From the NCBI RefSeq assembly GCF_002210225.1, contig NZ_MWUJ01000010.1:1-64000 (forward strand): 64,000 bases of DNA. The letters run 5' to 3'. The notes below the pieces were generated by a model. The model had not been told where the DNA came from. It made no database searches and saw nothing but the letters and a program-made list of their open reading frames with translations. This document shows, piece by piece, positions 35,001 to 42,244 of the stretch. This DNA comes from Geofilum rhodophaeum (lineage in GTDB: Bacteria; Bacteroidota; Bacteroidia; Bacteroidales; Marinilabiliaceae). Position numbers and translations under genes: made by a program. Within the stretch, counting starts at the first letter, position 1; every line of letters starts with the position of its first letter.

Positions 35001-35358
35001 AATGTATCTTGAAAATACCAAAACAGTTCAATACAACCGCTTGCGATCTGCTTATGATAAAGTGTTTGACAAAGCTGTTTTGAGCCAGGAGGTTGATTTG
35101 GAGTACAACAGCTACTACATTGAGGATGGTGATTTTTGGAAGATTGATAACATCACTTTAGGTTACAACGTGCCGGTAAGTGTAGGGTCCATTAAATCTC
35201 TCCGGGTATATGTTTCGTCTTTAAACAGCTTTACGTTGACTGCTTACAAGGGGATTGACCCGGAAGTGAGTTTTAATGGTCTCGCGCCCGGAAACGACAA
35301 TAGGGACAAATACCCTACTGCGCGAACTTTTACCTTTGGAGTTAATGTTGGTTTCTAA
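32062..35358 (+). CDS. SusC/RagA-type TonB-dependent transporter with STN signalling domain
   Basis: 1098-residue outer-membrane transporter. An N-terminal signal region (LRFAFVVALLIGSHGIVLG) is followed by an STN domain, about 50-115 (VTLKVENATILEVFRKVEEASGY). Next come a carboxypeptidase-D-like repeat (VRGVVTDELGDPLPGITVVVKG), a plug (DEVVAIGYGSMRKADVTSSV; VLKDGSAAAIYGTRGTNGVI) and a large beta barrel ending in Phe (FGVNVGF). The STN domain pairs with the preceding FecR/sigma genes. The barrel pairs with the SusD lipoprotein encoded 20 bp downstream to import oligosaccharides. Confidence 0.96.
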   Translation: MKKKWMLFSRFRPNGSTGLRILRFAFVVALLIGSHGIVLGNNLENKAVTLKVENATILEVFRKVEEASGYGFFFKSDQLDLDQRFTFSLTDVPVEAVLQRVLDNAIYAFEIVGENVVVTRRTSDESEFQQNQITVRGVVTDELGDPLPGITVVVKGSTNGVITDVNGRYKLDQVSLNSVLVFSFIGMETKEVTVVSEVVNVSLTIAVIGLDEVVAIGYGSMRKADVTSSVATVKADDFVKGGVKDVGQLIQGKVAGLTITTSNGDPTANSEIRLRGNTTLYGTSTAPLILIDGVPGDFNSVAPVDIESIDVLKDGSAAAIYGTRGTNGVILITTKRASGSFDATLEYSGYVSSQQIVNKLDVLTAADYRRQISEGVRLASDDLGADTNWLDEITRTPLSHVHNLTFRGGDSKTNYLASVTYNSTEGIFEKSNKETFTARTDVNHSLFDGLIQVNLGLISRNINYGTTGDGFGFNGYTYRQAVIYNPTAPIRTADGDWYENTGAFNYDNPVARIKEADGENKDQWSRINGNIVLNPFEGLKLKALLSYSKYNQTRGYYETRSHISTKRSGLNGYASNGAVESIDRLAELTGEYQKTMIRHHFSVLGGYSYSDNDWRDFFMTNQEFPTDAFGYNNIELGQGIEEQGTSSGIGSGRSKTNLIGFFGRTTYSFDNKYLFMGSLRYEAASQLWGTKDPWGLFPSASVGWRISNEPFMAGLDFVNDLKLRAGYGVTGTQPSASFLGVSTMGYTGQVNINGKWVQTIGPTRNENPYLRWEEKKETNLGLDFALFDGRISGSADYYFREIDGLLWNYAVPVPPNMVGTTTANVGVMSNEGFEALLNFIPITTDDFEWRTTLGFSTNSNILKSLSNELYQSEKEYFTTGNTGEPIQTYTHRVDIGGPVGNFYGFKVVDVDDEGKWVYKDAEGNLVNYSGFERSEENKQVLGNGLPNYYASWNHFFKYRNFDLSVTMRGAFDFQILNFERMYLENTKTVQYNRLRSAYDKVFDKAVLSQEVDLEYNSYYIEDGDFWKIDNITLGYNVPVSVGSIKSLRVYVSSLNSFTLTAYKGIDPEVSFNGLAPGNDNRDKYPTARTFTFGVNVGF

Positions 35359-35378
35359 TTGGAAAAGTTTAAGAAGTT

Positions 35379-36998
35379 ATGAAAAGCAATTATATTTTAA
35401 ATAGTCTATTGGTTCTGATGGTTTTGTCTTTAACATTTTCATCATGTACCGAGCTTGAAAACGAGAACTTTAGTGAGTTTATTGCAGATGAATTCACTCC
35501 CTCTGAGTCGGACTTGCCGCGTATTACCAGAGCTGCTTACGGCGACTGGCGAAAGGTCCTGTTGCTGTGGGATGGTTATTGGAGAGTTCAGGAAGTAAGT
35601 GCTGATGGAGTTGTTATTCCGGCCCGTCCAAATGGCTGGGTTGATGGAGGGGTACATAAAAGAATTTTTATGCACACCTGGTTGCCCAGCGACCCCATTG
35701 TTAATGAGACCTGGTACAGATGCTATGCAGGGATAAATAACTGTAATCGTGTGATGTATCAGTTAGAGAGTCTTTTGGATGAGGAGGAGGTCGCTCCTGC
35801 ACTTGCCGAATTGCGTGCGCTTCGGGCAAGTTATTACTATGTGCTTTGTGATGTGTACGGAAACGTACCCATTGTTACAGATTTTGATGTTCCTGATGGA
35901 TTTCTACCTGAACAGAGTTCCCGGAAAGAAGTTTACGATTTTGTTGTGCAAGAACTGGAAGAAAGCATTCCGTTTTTAACCGAGGATAACGATGCGAATA
36001 CTTATGGCCGATTTAACAAATGGGCGGCAAGAACTCTTTTGGCAAAGATGTATCTAAATGCAGAGGTCTTTTCCGGTTTTGCTCAATGGGAAGCTTGCTT
36101 AGCGCAATGTGATTCCATTATTGTTTCTGAGAGATTTGCCTTAGAGGCCGATCAAAAGAGTGTTTTTATAACTGAAAACCAGAATTCTAAGGAGATAGTT
36201 TATGGTATTTCGATTGATGAGAATTATACTACCGACTGGAACGCTTTTGATGTTCACATGCAAACGCTTCAGCCATCGAACCAGGCTTCCTATAATATGA
36301 CCCACACTCCGTGGGGAGGAATGTGTGCTGTTCCTCAGTTTATAAATACTTTTGATCCTGAAGACAAAAGGTTGAGCAATAATTATATCTATGGGCAGCA
36401 GTTTGCGGCAACTGGCGAAGTCTTGTATTGTACAATGGGTGGGCTCGCTGGTAAACCCCTGGCGTATGTTAATGAAGTGCCTAGTATTGATTTCACTGAA
36501 GAAATTCATGGTTATCGATTTGGTAAATTTGAGATAGCCATGGGTGCATCGAATATTCTGAACAATGATTTTCCGTTGTTTCGGTATGCCGATGTTCTGA
36601 TGATGAAGGCCGAGTGTTTATTAAGGACCGGCAATGAAGACAACGCTGCGGAAATTGTAACAAGTATTCGGGAAAGGGCTTTTTTAGCTGATTCGGAAAA
36701 GGCGGTAGTGACCGGTGCTGAATTATTGGAAGGCAGTGTTTATGATTATGGATTAAGAGACAGTAATGCTCAGACCTTTGAGGGTGGTTCCGATGTGGAG
36801 TTTGGGCGATTTTTAGATGAGCTTGGTTGGGAGTTCGATCAAGAGGGGCGTCGCCGGCAGGATTTAATTAGGTTTGGTGTGTTTAGCTCCAAATCGTGGT
36901 TGTCTCACGTACCTAATGGAAACTATCGCACCTTGTTTCCCATTCCTCTGAGTGCCATGGAGACCAACTCCAATTTAACTCAAAATCCCGGTTACTAA
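35379..36998 (+). CDS. SusD/RagB-type glycan-binding lipoprotein
   Basis: 539 residues with a lipoprotein signal (LTFSSC, Cys23). SusD features include the TPR-like N-terminal region (NNCNRVMYQLESLLDEEEV, then ALRASYYYVLCDVYGNVPIVTDF) and a C-terminal RRQDLIRFGVFSS followed by FPIPLSAMETN. It caps the SusC barrel at the cell surface and binds the imported glycan. A hairpin follows the stop codon. Confidence 0.95.
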   Translation: MKSNYILNSLLVLMVLSLTFSSCTELENENFSEFIADEFTPSESDLPRITRAAYGDWRKVLLLWDGYWRVQEVSADGVVIPARPNGWVDGGVHKRIFMHTWLPSDPIVNETWYRCYAGINNCNRVMYQLESLLDEEEVAPALAELRALRASYYYVLCDVYGNVPIVTDFDVPDGFLPEQSSRKEVYDFVVQELEESIPFLTEDNDANTYGRFNKWAARTLLAKMYLNAEVFSGFAQWEACLAQCDSIIVSERFALEADQKSVFITENQNSKEIVYGISIDENYTTDWNAFDVHMQTLQPSNQASYNMTHTPWGGMCAVPQFINTFDPEDKRLSNNYIYGQQFAATGEVLYCTMGGLAGKPLAYVNEVPSIDFTEEIHGYRFGKFEIAMGASNILNNDFPLFRYADVLMMKAECLLRTGNEDNAAEIVTSIRERAFLADSEKAVVTGAELLEGSVYDYGLRDSNAQTFEGGSDVEFGRFLDELGWEFDQEGRRRQDLIRFGVFSSKSWLSHVPNGNYRTLFPIPLSAMETNSNLTQNPGY

Positions 36999-37017
36999 TA
37001 ATTAGCGTAGCTGGGCT

Positions 37018-37057
37018 CCCCAAAAAGATTGTCTTGCAAAACGACAGCTTTTTGGGG
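37018..37057 (+). terminator. Hairpin between susD and the GH127 gene
   Basis: CCCCAAAAAG (37018-37027) and CTTTTTGGGG (37048-37057) are exact complements over 10 bp with a 20-nt loop that contains an inner TGTC/GACA pair. It could attenuate read-through into GH127 or stabilise the susCD mRNA. The T-tract is weak. Confidence 0.5.
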
Positions 37058-37087
37058 ATTTGCCCTCTTTATTTCTTTAATAAAAAA

Positions 37088-39043
37088 ATGATGAAAAAAG
37101 CTCTTTTCTTTATTTCGATGTGTCTTTGCAGTTTGTTAACTGGCTGCCATTCCGCTGGAACAGACGTGCCCAATCCAGAGTACGCAATTGTAGGTGTACC
37201 ATTTAATAAAGTTCAACTTAGCGACCAATTCTGGCACCCAAAGATAGAGCTGAATCGAACGGTCACCATTCCGGTTTCTTTTCAAAAATGTGAGGAGGAG
37301 GGTCGGTTGGAGAATTTTTTGATTGCAGGGGGACAGATGGAAGGACAGGTGAGAGGGGTCATGCCTTTTGATGATACGGATGTTTATAAGATTATTGAAG
37401 GGGCCAGTTACTCCTTGACCACGACACCTGATTCATTGCTGGAGGCATATGTTGACTCTTTGATTCAAATAATTGCTTTGGGGCAGGAGGAGGATGGTTA
37501 TTTGACTACATGGAAAACCATTGATCCTACCCATTCTCCGGCAGAATGGTGTCCTCCTGGGGAACGTTGGGAAGGTTTGGCATGGAGTCACGAATTGTAT
37601 AACAGTGGTCATCTTTTTGAAGCGGCAGCCGCACATTACCAGGCCACCGGTAAAAAAACTTTCTTGGATATTGCCTTGAAAAACGCGGATTTGCTGGTTC
37701 GGGTGTTTGGAGATGGAGCGAATGTTCAGGTGCCTGGTCACCAGATTGTTGAAACTGGTTTGGTGAAGCTTTATAACATTACCCGAAAGGAAGCCTATTT
37801 GGATCTTGCAAAACACTTTTTAGATGTGCGTGGCGATCATCGCTTACGTGAACTCTGGGGTTCTTATAATCAGGATCATTTGCCTGTTGTGGAGCAGTCT
37901 GAAGCCGTAGGACATGCCGTAAGAGCAGTTTATATGTATGCCGGAATGACCGATATGGCTGTTCTGTTTCAGGATAAGGCATATGAAAGGGCCGTGGATG
38001 AGTTGTGGCAGAATGTGGTTCATAAAAAGACTTATATTACGGGTGGTATTGGATCCCGACACGATGGGGAGGCCTTCGGAGCCAATTACGAGCTTCCCAA
38101 CCTTACTGCATATAATGAAACCTGTGCTGCTATTGGCAATGTTTACTGGAACTACCGTATGTTTCTTTTGCACGGTCACGCCAAGTATATTGATGTTTTG
38201 GAACGAAGTCTTTATAATGGAGTTATTTCCGGCGTGGGAATGGATGGCAAAACATTTTTCTACCCTAATCCCTTGAGTTGTGATTTGGCCTATCCTTTTA
38301 ATCAGGGGGCCATGACTCGGAAACCCTGGTTCGATTGTTCTTGTTGTCCTACAAATCTTTGCCGTTTTATGCCATCGGTGCCCGGTTATGTTTATGCGAC
38401 CTCAGATGAGGCTGTTTTTATTAACTTGTTTGTGGAAAGTAAAACGGAGGTGGTATTGAAGAATGCTGCCATTGAAGTTCAACAGAAAACTCGTTATCCC
38501 TGGGAAGGGGAAGTTCTCATAGGGATTAGTCCTAAAGCGGCTACCCGATTTAAGGTGATGGTTCGAATCCCCGGTTGGTTAAGGAATAGCCCTTTGCCTG
38601 GCGATTTGTACCAGTATGCTTCTGCTGTCTCTAAAGCACCGTTTTCTCTGATGCTTAATGGACAAGAGCTTGCTTATACGGAGGGAGACGGCTATGCCAT
38701 TATTGATAGGCTTTGGGAGCCTGGAGATGAAATGCAATTTGCTATGGCTATGGAAGTCAAAGAGGTGGTGACCAATTCTTTGGTGGCAGAAAATGAAGGG
38801 AAGATTGCCTTGGAGCGTGGCCCCCTGGTCTATTGTGTGGAGGGAGTTGATAATTCAGATTTTGATACTGTAAGTGCCGCAGATTGTTCTCGTTATGAAG
38901 TGGTTTCTGGTTCAGGAGTTCTGGAAGACACAAAGGTGGTTTATGCAAAAGGCGAAAGTGAAGAGCAGCTCTTTACTGCCATTCCTTATTATACCTGGAA
39001 CAACCGAGGGCTGTCCAAAATGAAGGTGTGGATTGATAAATAA
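37088..39043 (+). CDS. GH127-type beta-L-arabinofuranosidase-like lipoprotein
   Basis: 651 residues with a lipoprotein signal (SLLTGC). The frame opens at 37034, but ATG 37088 starts the signal peptide. Residues expected of GH127 are present: Glu344 and Cys346 in NETCAAIG, and Cys417, Cys419 and Cys420 in FDCSCCPTN. In HypBA1 the equivalents coordinate zinc and supply a cysteine nucleophile. The family removes beta-L-arabinofuranose from glycans; some members have other specificities. Position right after susCD makes it part of that polysaccharide locus. Confidence 0.88.
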   Translation: MMKKALFFISMCLCSLLTGCHSAGTDVPNPEYAIVGVPFNKVQLSDQFWHPKIELNRTVTIPVSFQKCEEEGRLENFLIAGGQMEGQVRGVMPFDDTDVYKIIEGASYSLTTTPDSLLEAYVDSLIQIIALGQEEDGYLTTWKTIDPTHSPAEWCPPGERWEGLAWSHELYNSGHLFEAAAAHYQATGKKTFLDIALKNADLLVRVFGDGANVQVPGHQIVETGLVKLYNITRKEAYLDLAKHFLDVRGDHRLRELWGSYNQDHLPVVEQSEAVGHAVRAVYMYAGMTDMAVLFQDKAYERAVDELWQNVVHKKTYITGGIGSRHDGEAFGANYELPNLTAYNETCAAIGNVYWNYRMFLLHGHAKYIDVLERSLYNGVISGVGMDGKTFFYPNPLSCDLAYPFNQGAMTRKPWFDCSCCPTNLCRFMPSVPGYVYATSDEAVFINLFVESKTEVVLKNAAIEVQQKTRYPWEGEVLIGISPKAATRFKVMVRIPGWLRNSPLPGDLYQYASAVSKAPFSLMLNGQELAYTEGDGYAIIDRLWEPGDEMQFAMAMEVKEVVTNSLVAENEGKIALERGPLVYCVEGVDNSDFDTVSAADCSRYEVVSGSGVLEDTKVVYAKGESEEQLFTAIPYYTWNNRGLSKMKVWIDK

Positions 39044-39179
39044 CCTTTTAGGCAATGCGCAGATCTGATTAATGACTTGTCCCAGTTCATCCGGAGGATG
39101 AAAAGGAGTACTATTTTATGGGATCTTTCCTGGTTGAAGAATAGGGCGGAAGTACTGTTGTAGAGCAGGTTTGGTGCTG

Positions 39180-39210
39180 TTTGATTTGAGGTGGTGTTGT
39201 GGTATCTTTA
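39180..39210 (+). promoter_or_regulatory. Promoter of the first osmC gene
   Basis: TTTG at 39180-39183 and TATCTTTA at 39203-39210 are separated by exactly 19 bp, one mismatch from the Bacteroidota -33/-7 consensus. It lies 40 bp before the osmC start, so osmC probably has its own transcript. Confidence 0.6.
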
Positions 39211-39250
39211 AGGAAAGTGAGTGCTTTTTGAAAACTTAAAATTTGAACTT

Positions 39251-39709
39251 ATGGCTAAATTGACCTTCTCGATTAATGGAAAGAATGCCAATGCTACCCG
39301 GCTGGATGTGAAAGCACGCAGTTTTTCGGTGGTGGTGGATGAACCGGCAGATTTGGGTGGAACCGATGCGGGCCCCAATCCGGTGGAGTATGTTTTGGCT
39401 GGATATGCCGGCTGTTTGAATGTGGTGGGACATCTGGTGGCCAAGGAGATGGGTATGGAGCTTAAGAAGTTTGCTGTTGAGGTGGCCGGTGATTTGAATC
39501 CCGCGCGGTTCATGGGGCAGGATACGCCCGAGCGTGCAGGCTTTCAACAAATCCGGGTAAAAATATCAGCAGATACCAGTGCCGACGATGCTACACTGGC
39601 CAAGTGGTTGGAGGCCGTGGAGGGACGGTGCCCCGTTTCGGACAACCTGTCGCATGCCACGCCAATTTCTGTGGGGGTAAATGACCTGCCGCCCATTGTG
39701 AAGCATTGA
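39251..39709 (+). CDS. OsmC family protein (paralogue 1)
   Basis: 152 residues from ATG 39251; the preceding in-frame codons from 39221 lie across the promoter region. It has the OsmC/Ohr fold, with GPNPVEYVLAGYAGCLNVVGHLVAKEMGM carrying the first conserved cysteine and EGRCPVSDNL the second. These are the redox pair that reduces organic or sulfur peroxides. It is strikingly similar to the protein encoded at 46294-46749 (same blocks AKLTFSINGKN, RLDVKAR, GDLNPARF). This gene interrupts the glycan locus and ends in its own terminator. Confidence 0.9.
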   Translation: MAKLTFSINGKNANATRLDVKARSFSVVVDEPADLGGTDAGPNPVEYVLAGYAGCLNVVGHLVAKEMGMELKKFAVEVAGDLNPARFMGQDTPERAGFQQIRVKISADTSADDATLAKWLEAVEGRCPVSDNLSHATPISVGVNDLPPIVKH

Positions 39710-39743
39710 TTTGTTGGCTGCTTGTTTTGTAAGGAATGATGAG

Positions 39744-39763
39744 GCCGCCCCATATGGGGCGGC
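39744..39763 (+). terminator. Terminator after osmC
   Basis: GCCGCCCC and GGGGCGGC pair perfectly over 8 bp around ATAT and are followed by TTCTTTG. Confidence 0.7.
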
Positions 39764-39766
39764 TTC

Positions 39767-39797
39767 TTTGCTGAAAGGAGACTTTGTTGTATTTTAG
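39767..39797 (+). promoter_or_regulatory. Candidate promoter of the response regulator gene
   Basis: TTTG at 39767-39770 and TATTTTAG at 39790-39797 are 19 bp apart, matching the -33/-7 pattern with one mismatch. It ends only 4 bp before the ATG at 39802, so the transcript would be almost leaderless if this is used. Confidence 0.35.
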
Positions 39798-39801
39798 AAG
39801 C

Positions 39802-40464
39802 ATGAATTTAGAAAACAGGCCCCGGGTTATTGTTGCCGATGCACAGTTTTTGGTGACCGATTCGCTCCGAATCCTTCTCGAACAGGAAGGGTTTGAGCTG
39901 GGTGGTGTGGCACGGTATGTGTACGAATTGGAGGAGTTGTTGCGGAAGGAGGTGCCCAATTTGTTGCTGACCGACTACGCTACGGTGGATTATGAGGGAC
40001 TGGATGCTTTCCGGTTGCTGATGCAGCGTTTTCCGGGTATGACCATTGTGGTGTTGACCAATCAGGTGATTAAGGCCGACTTGTTGGAGTTGAGTAAGAT
40101 GGGTATTAAGCACATGCTTTGTAAGACCATTGATCGGGATGAGCTGGTAATGGCTTTGCGTTTTGCACTTAAGGGACGTAAGTTTTTTTCGGAGGAGGTG
40201 CTGGAGGTGTTGATGGATGAGCAGAAACGCCGGGTGCTGCCCGGCGAGCAAACGCAGTTAACACAGACGGAAACGGAGATTGTGAAGATGATTGCGGAGG
40301 GAATGACCACCAAGCAGATTGCTGCATCAAAAAGCATCAGTTTTCATACCGTGATGACGCATCGGAAAAACATATTTCGAAAGCTGGGGGTAAACAGCAG
40401 TTCGGAGCTGATCATGTTTGCCATTAAGGCCGGGTGGATTGATAATATTGAGTACTACATTTAA
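39802..40464 (+). CDS. LuxR/NarL-type response regulator
   Basis: 220 residues. The receiver domain (about 8-125) has Asp in VADAQF, the likely phospho-acceptor Asp in LLLTDYA, and Lys in MLCKTI. The LuxR-type HTH (about 152-215) reads LTQTETEIVKMIAEGMTTKQ, then SISFHTVMTHRKNIFRKLGV. No histidine kinase gene is adjacent, so it is an orphan here. The GH43 gene starts 10 bp after its stop, suggesting co-transcription with that glycosidase. Confidence 0.9.
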   Translation: MNLENRPRVIVADAQFLVTDSLRILLEQEGFELGGVARYVYELEELLRKEVPNLLLTDYATVDYEGLDAFRLLMQRFPGMTIVVLTNQVIKADLLELSKMGIKHMLCKTIDRDELVMALRFALKGRKFFSEEVLEVLMDEQKRRVLPGEQTQLTQTETEIVKMIAEGMTTKQIAASKSISFHTVMTHRKNIFRKLGVNSSSELIMFAIKAGWIDNIEYYI

Positions 40465-40474
40465 TACAACAATT

Positions 40475-42127
40475 ATGAAGATTGGAAAGATGATGATGGC
40501 AGGCATTCTTTGCTGGCAGGGAATGTTGTTGGGGGCGCAGGAGCTTTCTCCGGTTTTGTCCTATTCGTTTGATAAAAAGGAGGCCGCTGACGATGCCGGT
40601 CAATTTAGAGGTCGTCTGGTGGGCAATGCCCGCATTGTTGAAATGACCGATGGGAATAAGGTTTTGCATACCCATGAGGGGTACATGGATCTGGGCATCA
40701 GAGGTCGCCAGGTCGCGGAGTATTTTAAGGGCGATTACACCCTTTCGATAGACCTTTTAGTGCGGCCCGAAAATGGTTTGGACCAATACAAATGGTTGGT
40801 GGCCTTTGTCTCTGGTACCGATAAGTATCTGGGCTTGATAAATTCAGCGGGAAACAAGGATTGGCTTTTTGAAGTGAAAGACAAGGAGGCTGAAAGGGTG
40901 AATTCCAGTCAGGGCTTACAGGCCGATAAGTGGTACAACCTTAGCGTGGTTAAGCAGGGCCGGACCATCACTTTTTTTATTGATGGAAAAGCGGCGGGTG
41001 CCAAGGAGATGGAGGGACAGGCCGATGAGGTTTTGCAGCATACCTGGGCGGCCTATATAGGACGTTCGCCTTATGCGGCCGACCACAATATGCGAAATGT
41101 GCTGGTGGATAATTTCCAGATTTATGACGCCGCCTTGACAAAAGCCCAGCTCAAGACGCTGAATAAGTACACGCGCAAGCTGGCCAGCACGACGGAGGTG
41201 GACTTAGAGCCGGCCATTATGCATCGTTGGCAGGCTACAGGGAATCCGATTGTAACGCATAAGTACACGGCCGACCCGGCTGCATTGGTGTACAACGACA
41301 CCTTGTTTATTTACGCCGGAGAAGATTATGAGGGAGGACAGCGAGGATACAATATTAAAAACTGGACGGTTTTTGCTACCACCGATATGCTTAATTTTTG
41401 GGAGTACAAGGTGCCCTTGCGTGCTACAGATTTTTCATGGGGCGAAAGCAATGCAGCCTGGGCCAGCCAGGTGATTGAAAGGAATGGAAAGTTCTATTGG
41501 TATACGAGTTCGCAAACCACTGGTATAGGCGTAGCCGTTTCTGATCGGCCTGAAGGTCCTTTTAAGGATGCTCTGGGCCGGCCTTTATTGACGAACGACG
41601 ACAGCTTTGGCAGGGAGCACAGTTGGCGGACCATCGATCCTTCGGTGTTTATTGACGACGATGGCCAGGCCTGGCTCTACTGGGGAAATGGAGCATGCTG
41701 GGTAGTTAAACTCAATGAGGACATGATTTCTTACGATAAGGCGTATGGGGTGAAGATGGTTGATATTGAAGGGGAGATGGAATTTCCCTTTACCGAGGCG
41801 CCCTGGGTGCATAAAAAGGACGGCCTTTACTTTCTGTCTTACGCCATTGGTTTTCCGGAGCGTATTGCTTATGCGGTGAGCGACCAGCCTGAAGGACCTT
41901 ATACTTATAAGGGTATTATAAATGAAATTGCCGGGAACAGCAATACGAACCATCAGGCCATAATCGAATTTAAAGGGCAGTGGTATTTTATTTACCACAA
42001 TGGTGGCATACAGACCGACGGTAGTGGTCACAGCAGGAGTGTTTGTATCGACAAGTTGGAGTTTGATGAAGATGGTTTCTATAAGCCGATTGATATGACA
42101 ACTAAAGGGGTAGCGCCGATTAGATAA
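40475..42127 (+). CDS. LamG-containing GH43 glycosidase
   Basis: 550 residues from ATG 40475, with signal peptide (MMMAGILCWQGMLLGAQ). Residues 25-240 form a LamG/concanavalin-like domain (LSYSFDKKEAADDAGQFRG; VDNFQIYDAALTKAQLKTL). The GH43 five-bladed propeller follows. It has Asp267 (TADPAALV) as the likely general base, Asp388 (IDPSVFIDDDG) as the pKa modulator and Glu441 (TEAPWV) as the general acid. The family acts on alpha-L-arabinofuranosides and beta-xylosides. With GH127 it suggests an arabinose-rich target glycan. A terminator follows. Confidence 0.9.
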   Translation: MKIGKMMMAGILCWQGMLLGAQELSPVLSYSFDKKEAADDAGQFRGRLVGNARIVEMTDGNKVLHTHEGYMDLGIRGRQVAEYFKGDYTLSIDLLVRPENGLDQYKWLVAFVSGTDKYLGLINSAGNKDWLFEVKDKEAERVNSSQGLQADKWYNLSVVKQGRTITFFIDGKAAGAKEMEGQADEVLQHTWAAYIGRSPYAADHNMRNVLVDNFQIYDAALTKAQLKTLNKYTRKLASTTEVDLEPAIMHRWQATGNPIVTHKYTADPAALVYNDTLFIYAGEDYEGGQRGYNIKNWTVFATTDMLNFWEYKVPLRATDFSWGESNAAWASQVIERNGKFYWYTSSQTTGIGVAVSDRPEGPFKDALGRPLLTNDDSFGREHSWRTIDPSVFIDDDGQAWLYWGNGACWVVKLNEDMISYDKAYGVKMVDIEGEMEFPFTEAPWVHKKDGLYFLSYAIGFPERIAYAVSDQPEGPYTYKGIINEIAGNSNTNHQAIIEFKGQWYFIYHNGGIQTDGSGHSRSVCIDKLEFDEDGFYKPIDMTTKGVAPIR

Positions 42128-42154
42128 GGGTTTGGTTGCGGCCAATGCGGATTC

Positions 42155-42204
42155 AACTGTTGTTCTCAAGTGAGTGTTTTTTGCTTGGGAGCAACAGTTT
42201 TTTT
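42155..42204 (+). terminator. Terminator after GH43
   Basis: AACTGTTGTTCTCAAG pairs with CTTGGGAGCAACAGTT, allowing two wobble pairs, and is followed by a run of T residues to 42204. Confidence 0.75.
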
Positions 42205-42244
42205 ATTAACTTGGGATAGATTTACTTACTTAATTTAACCCAAG

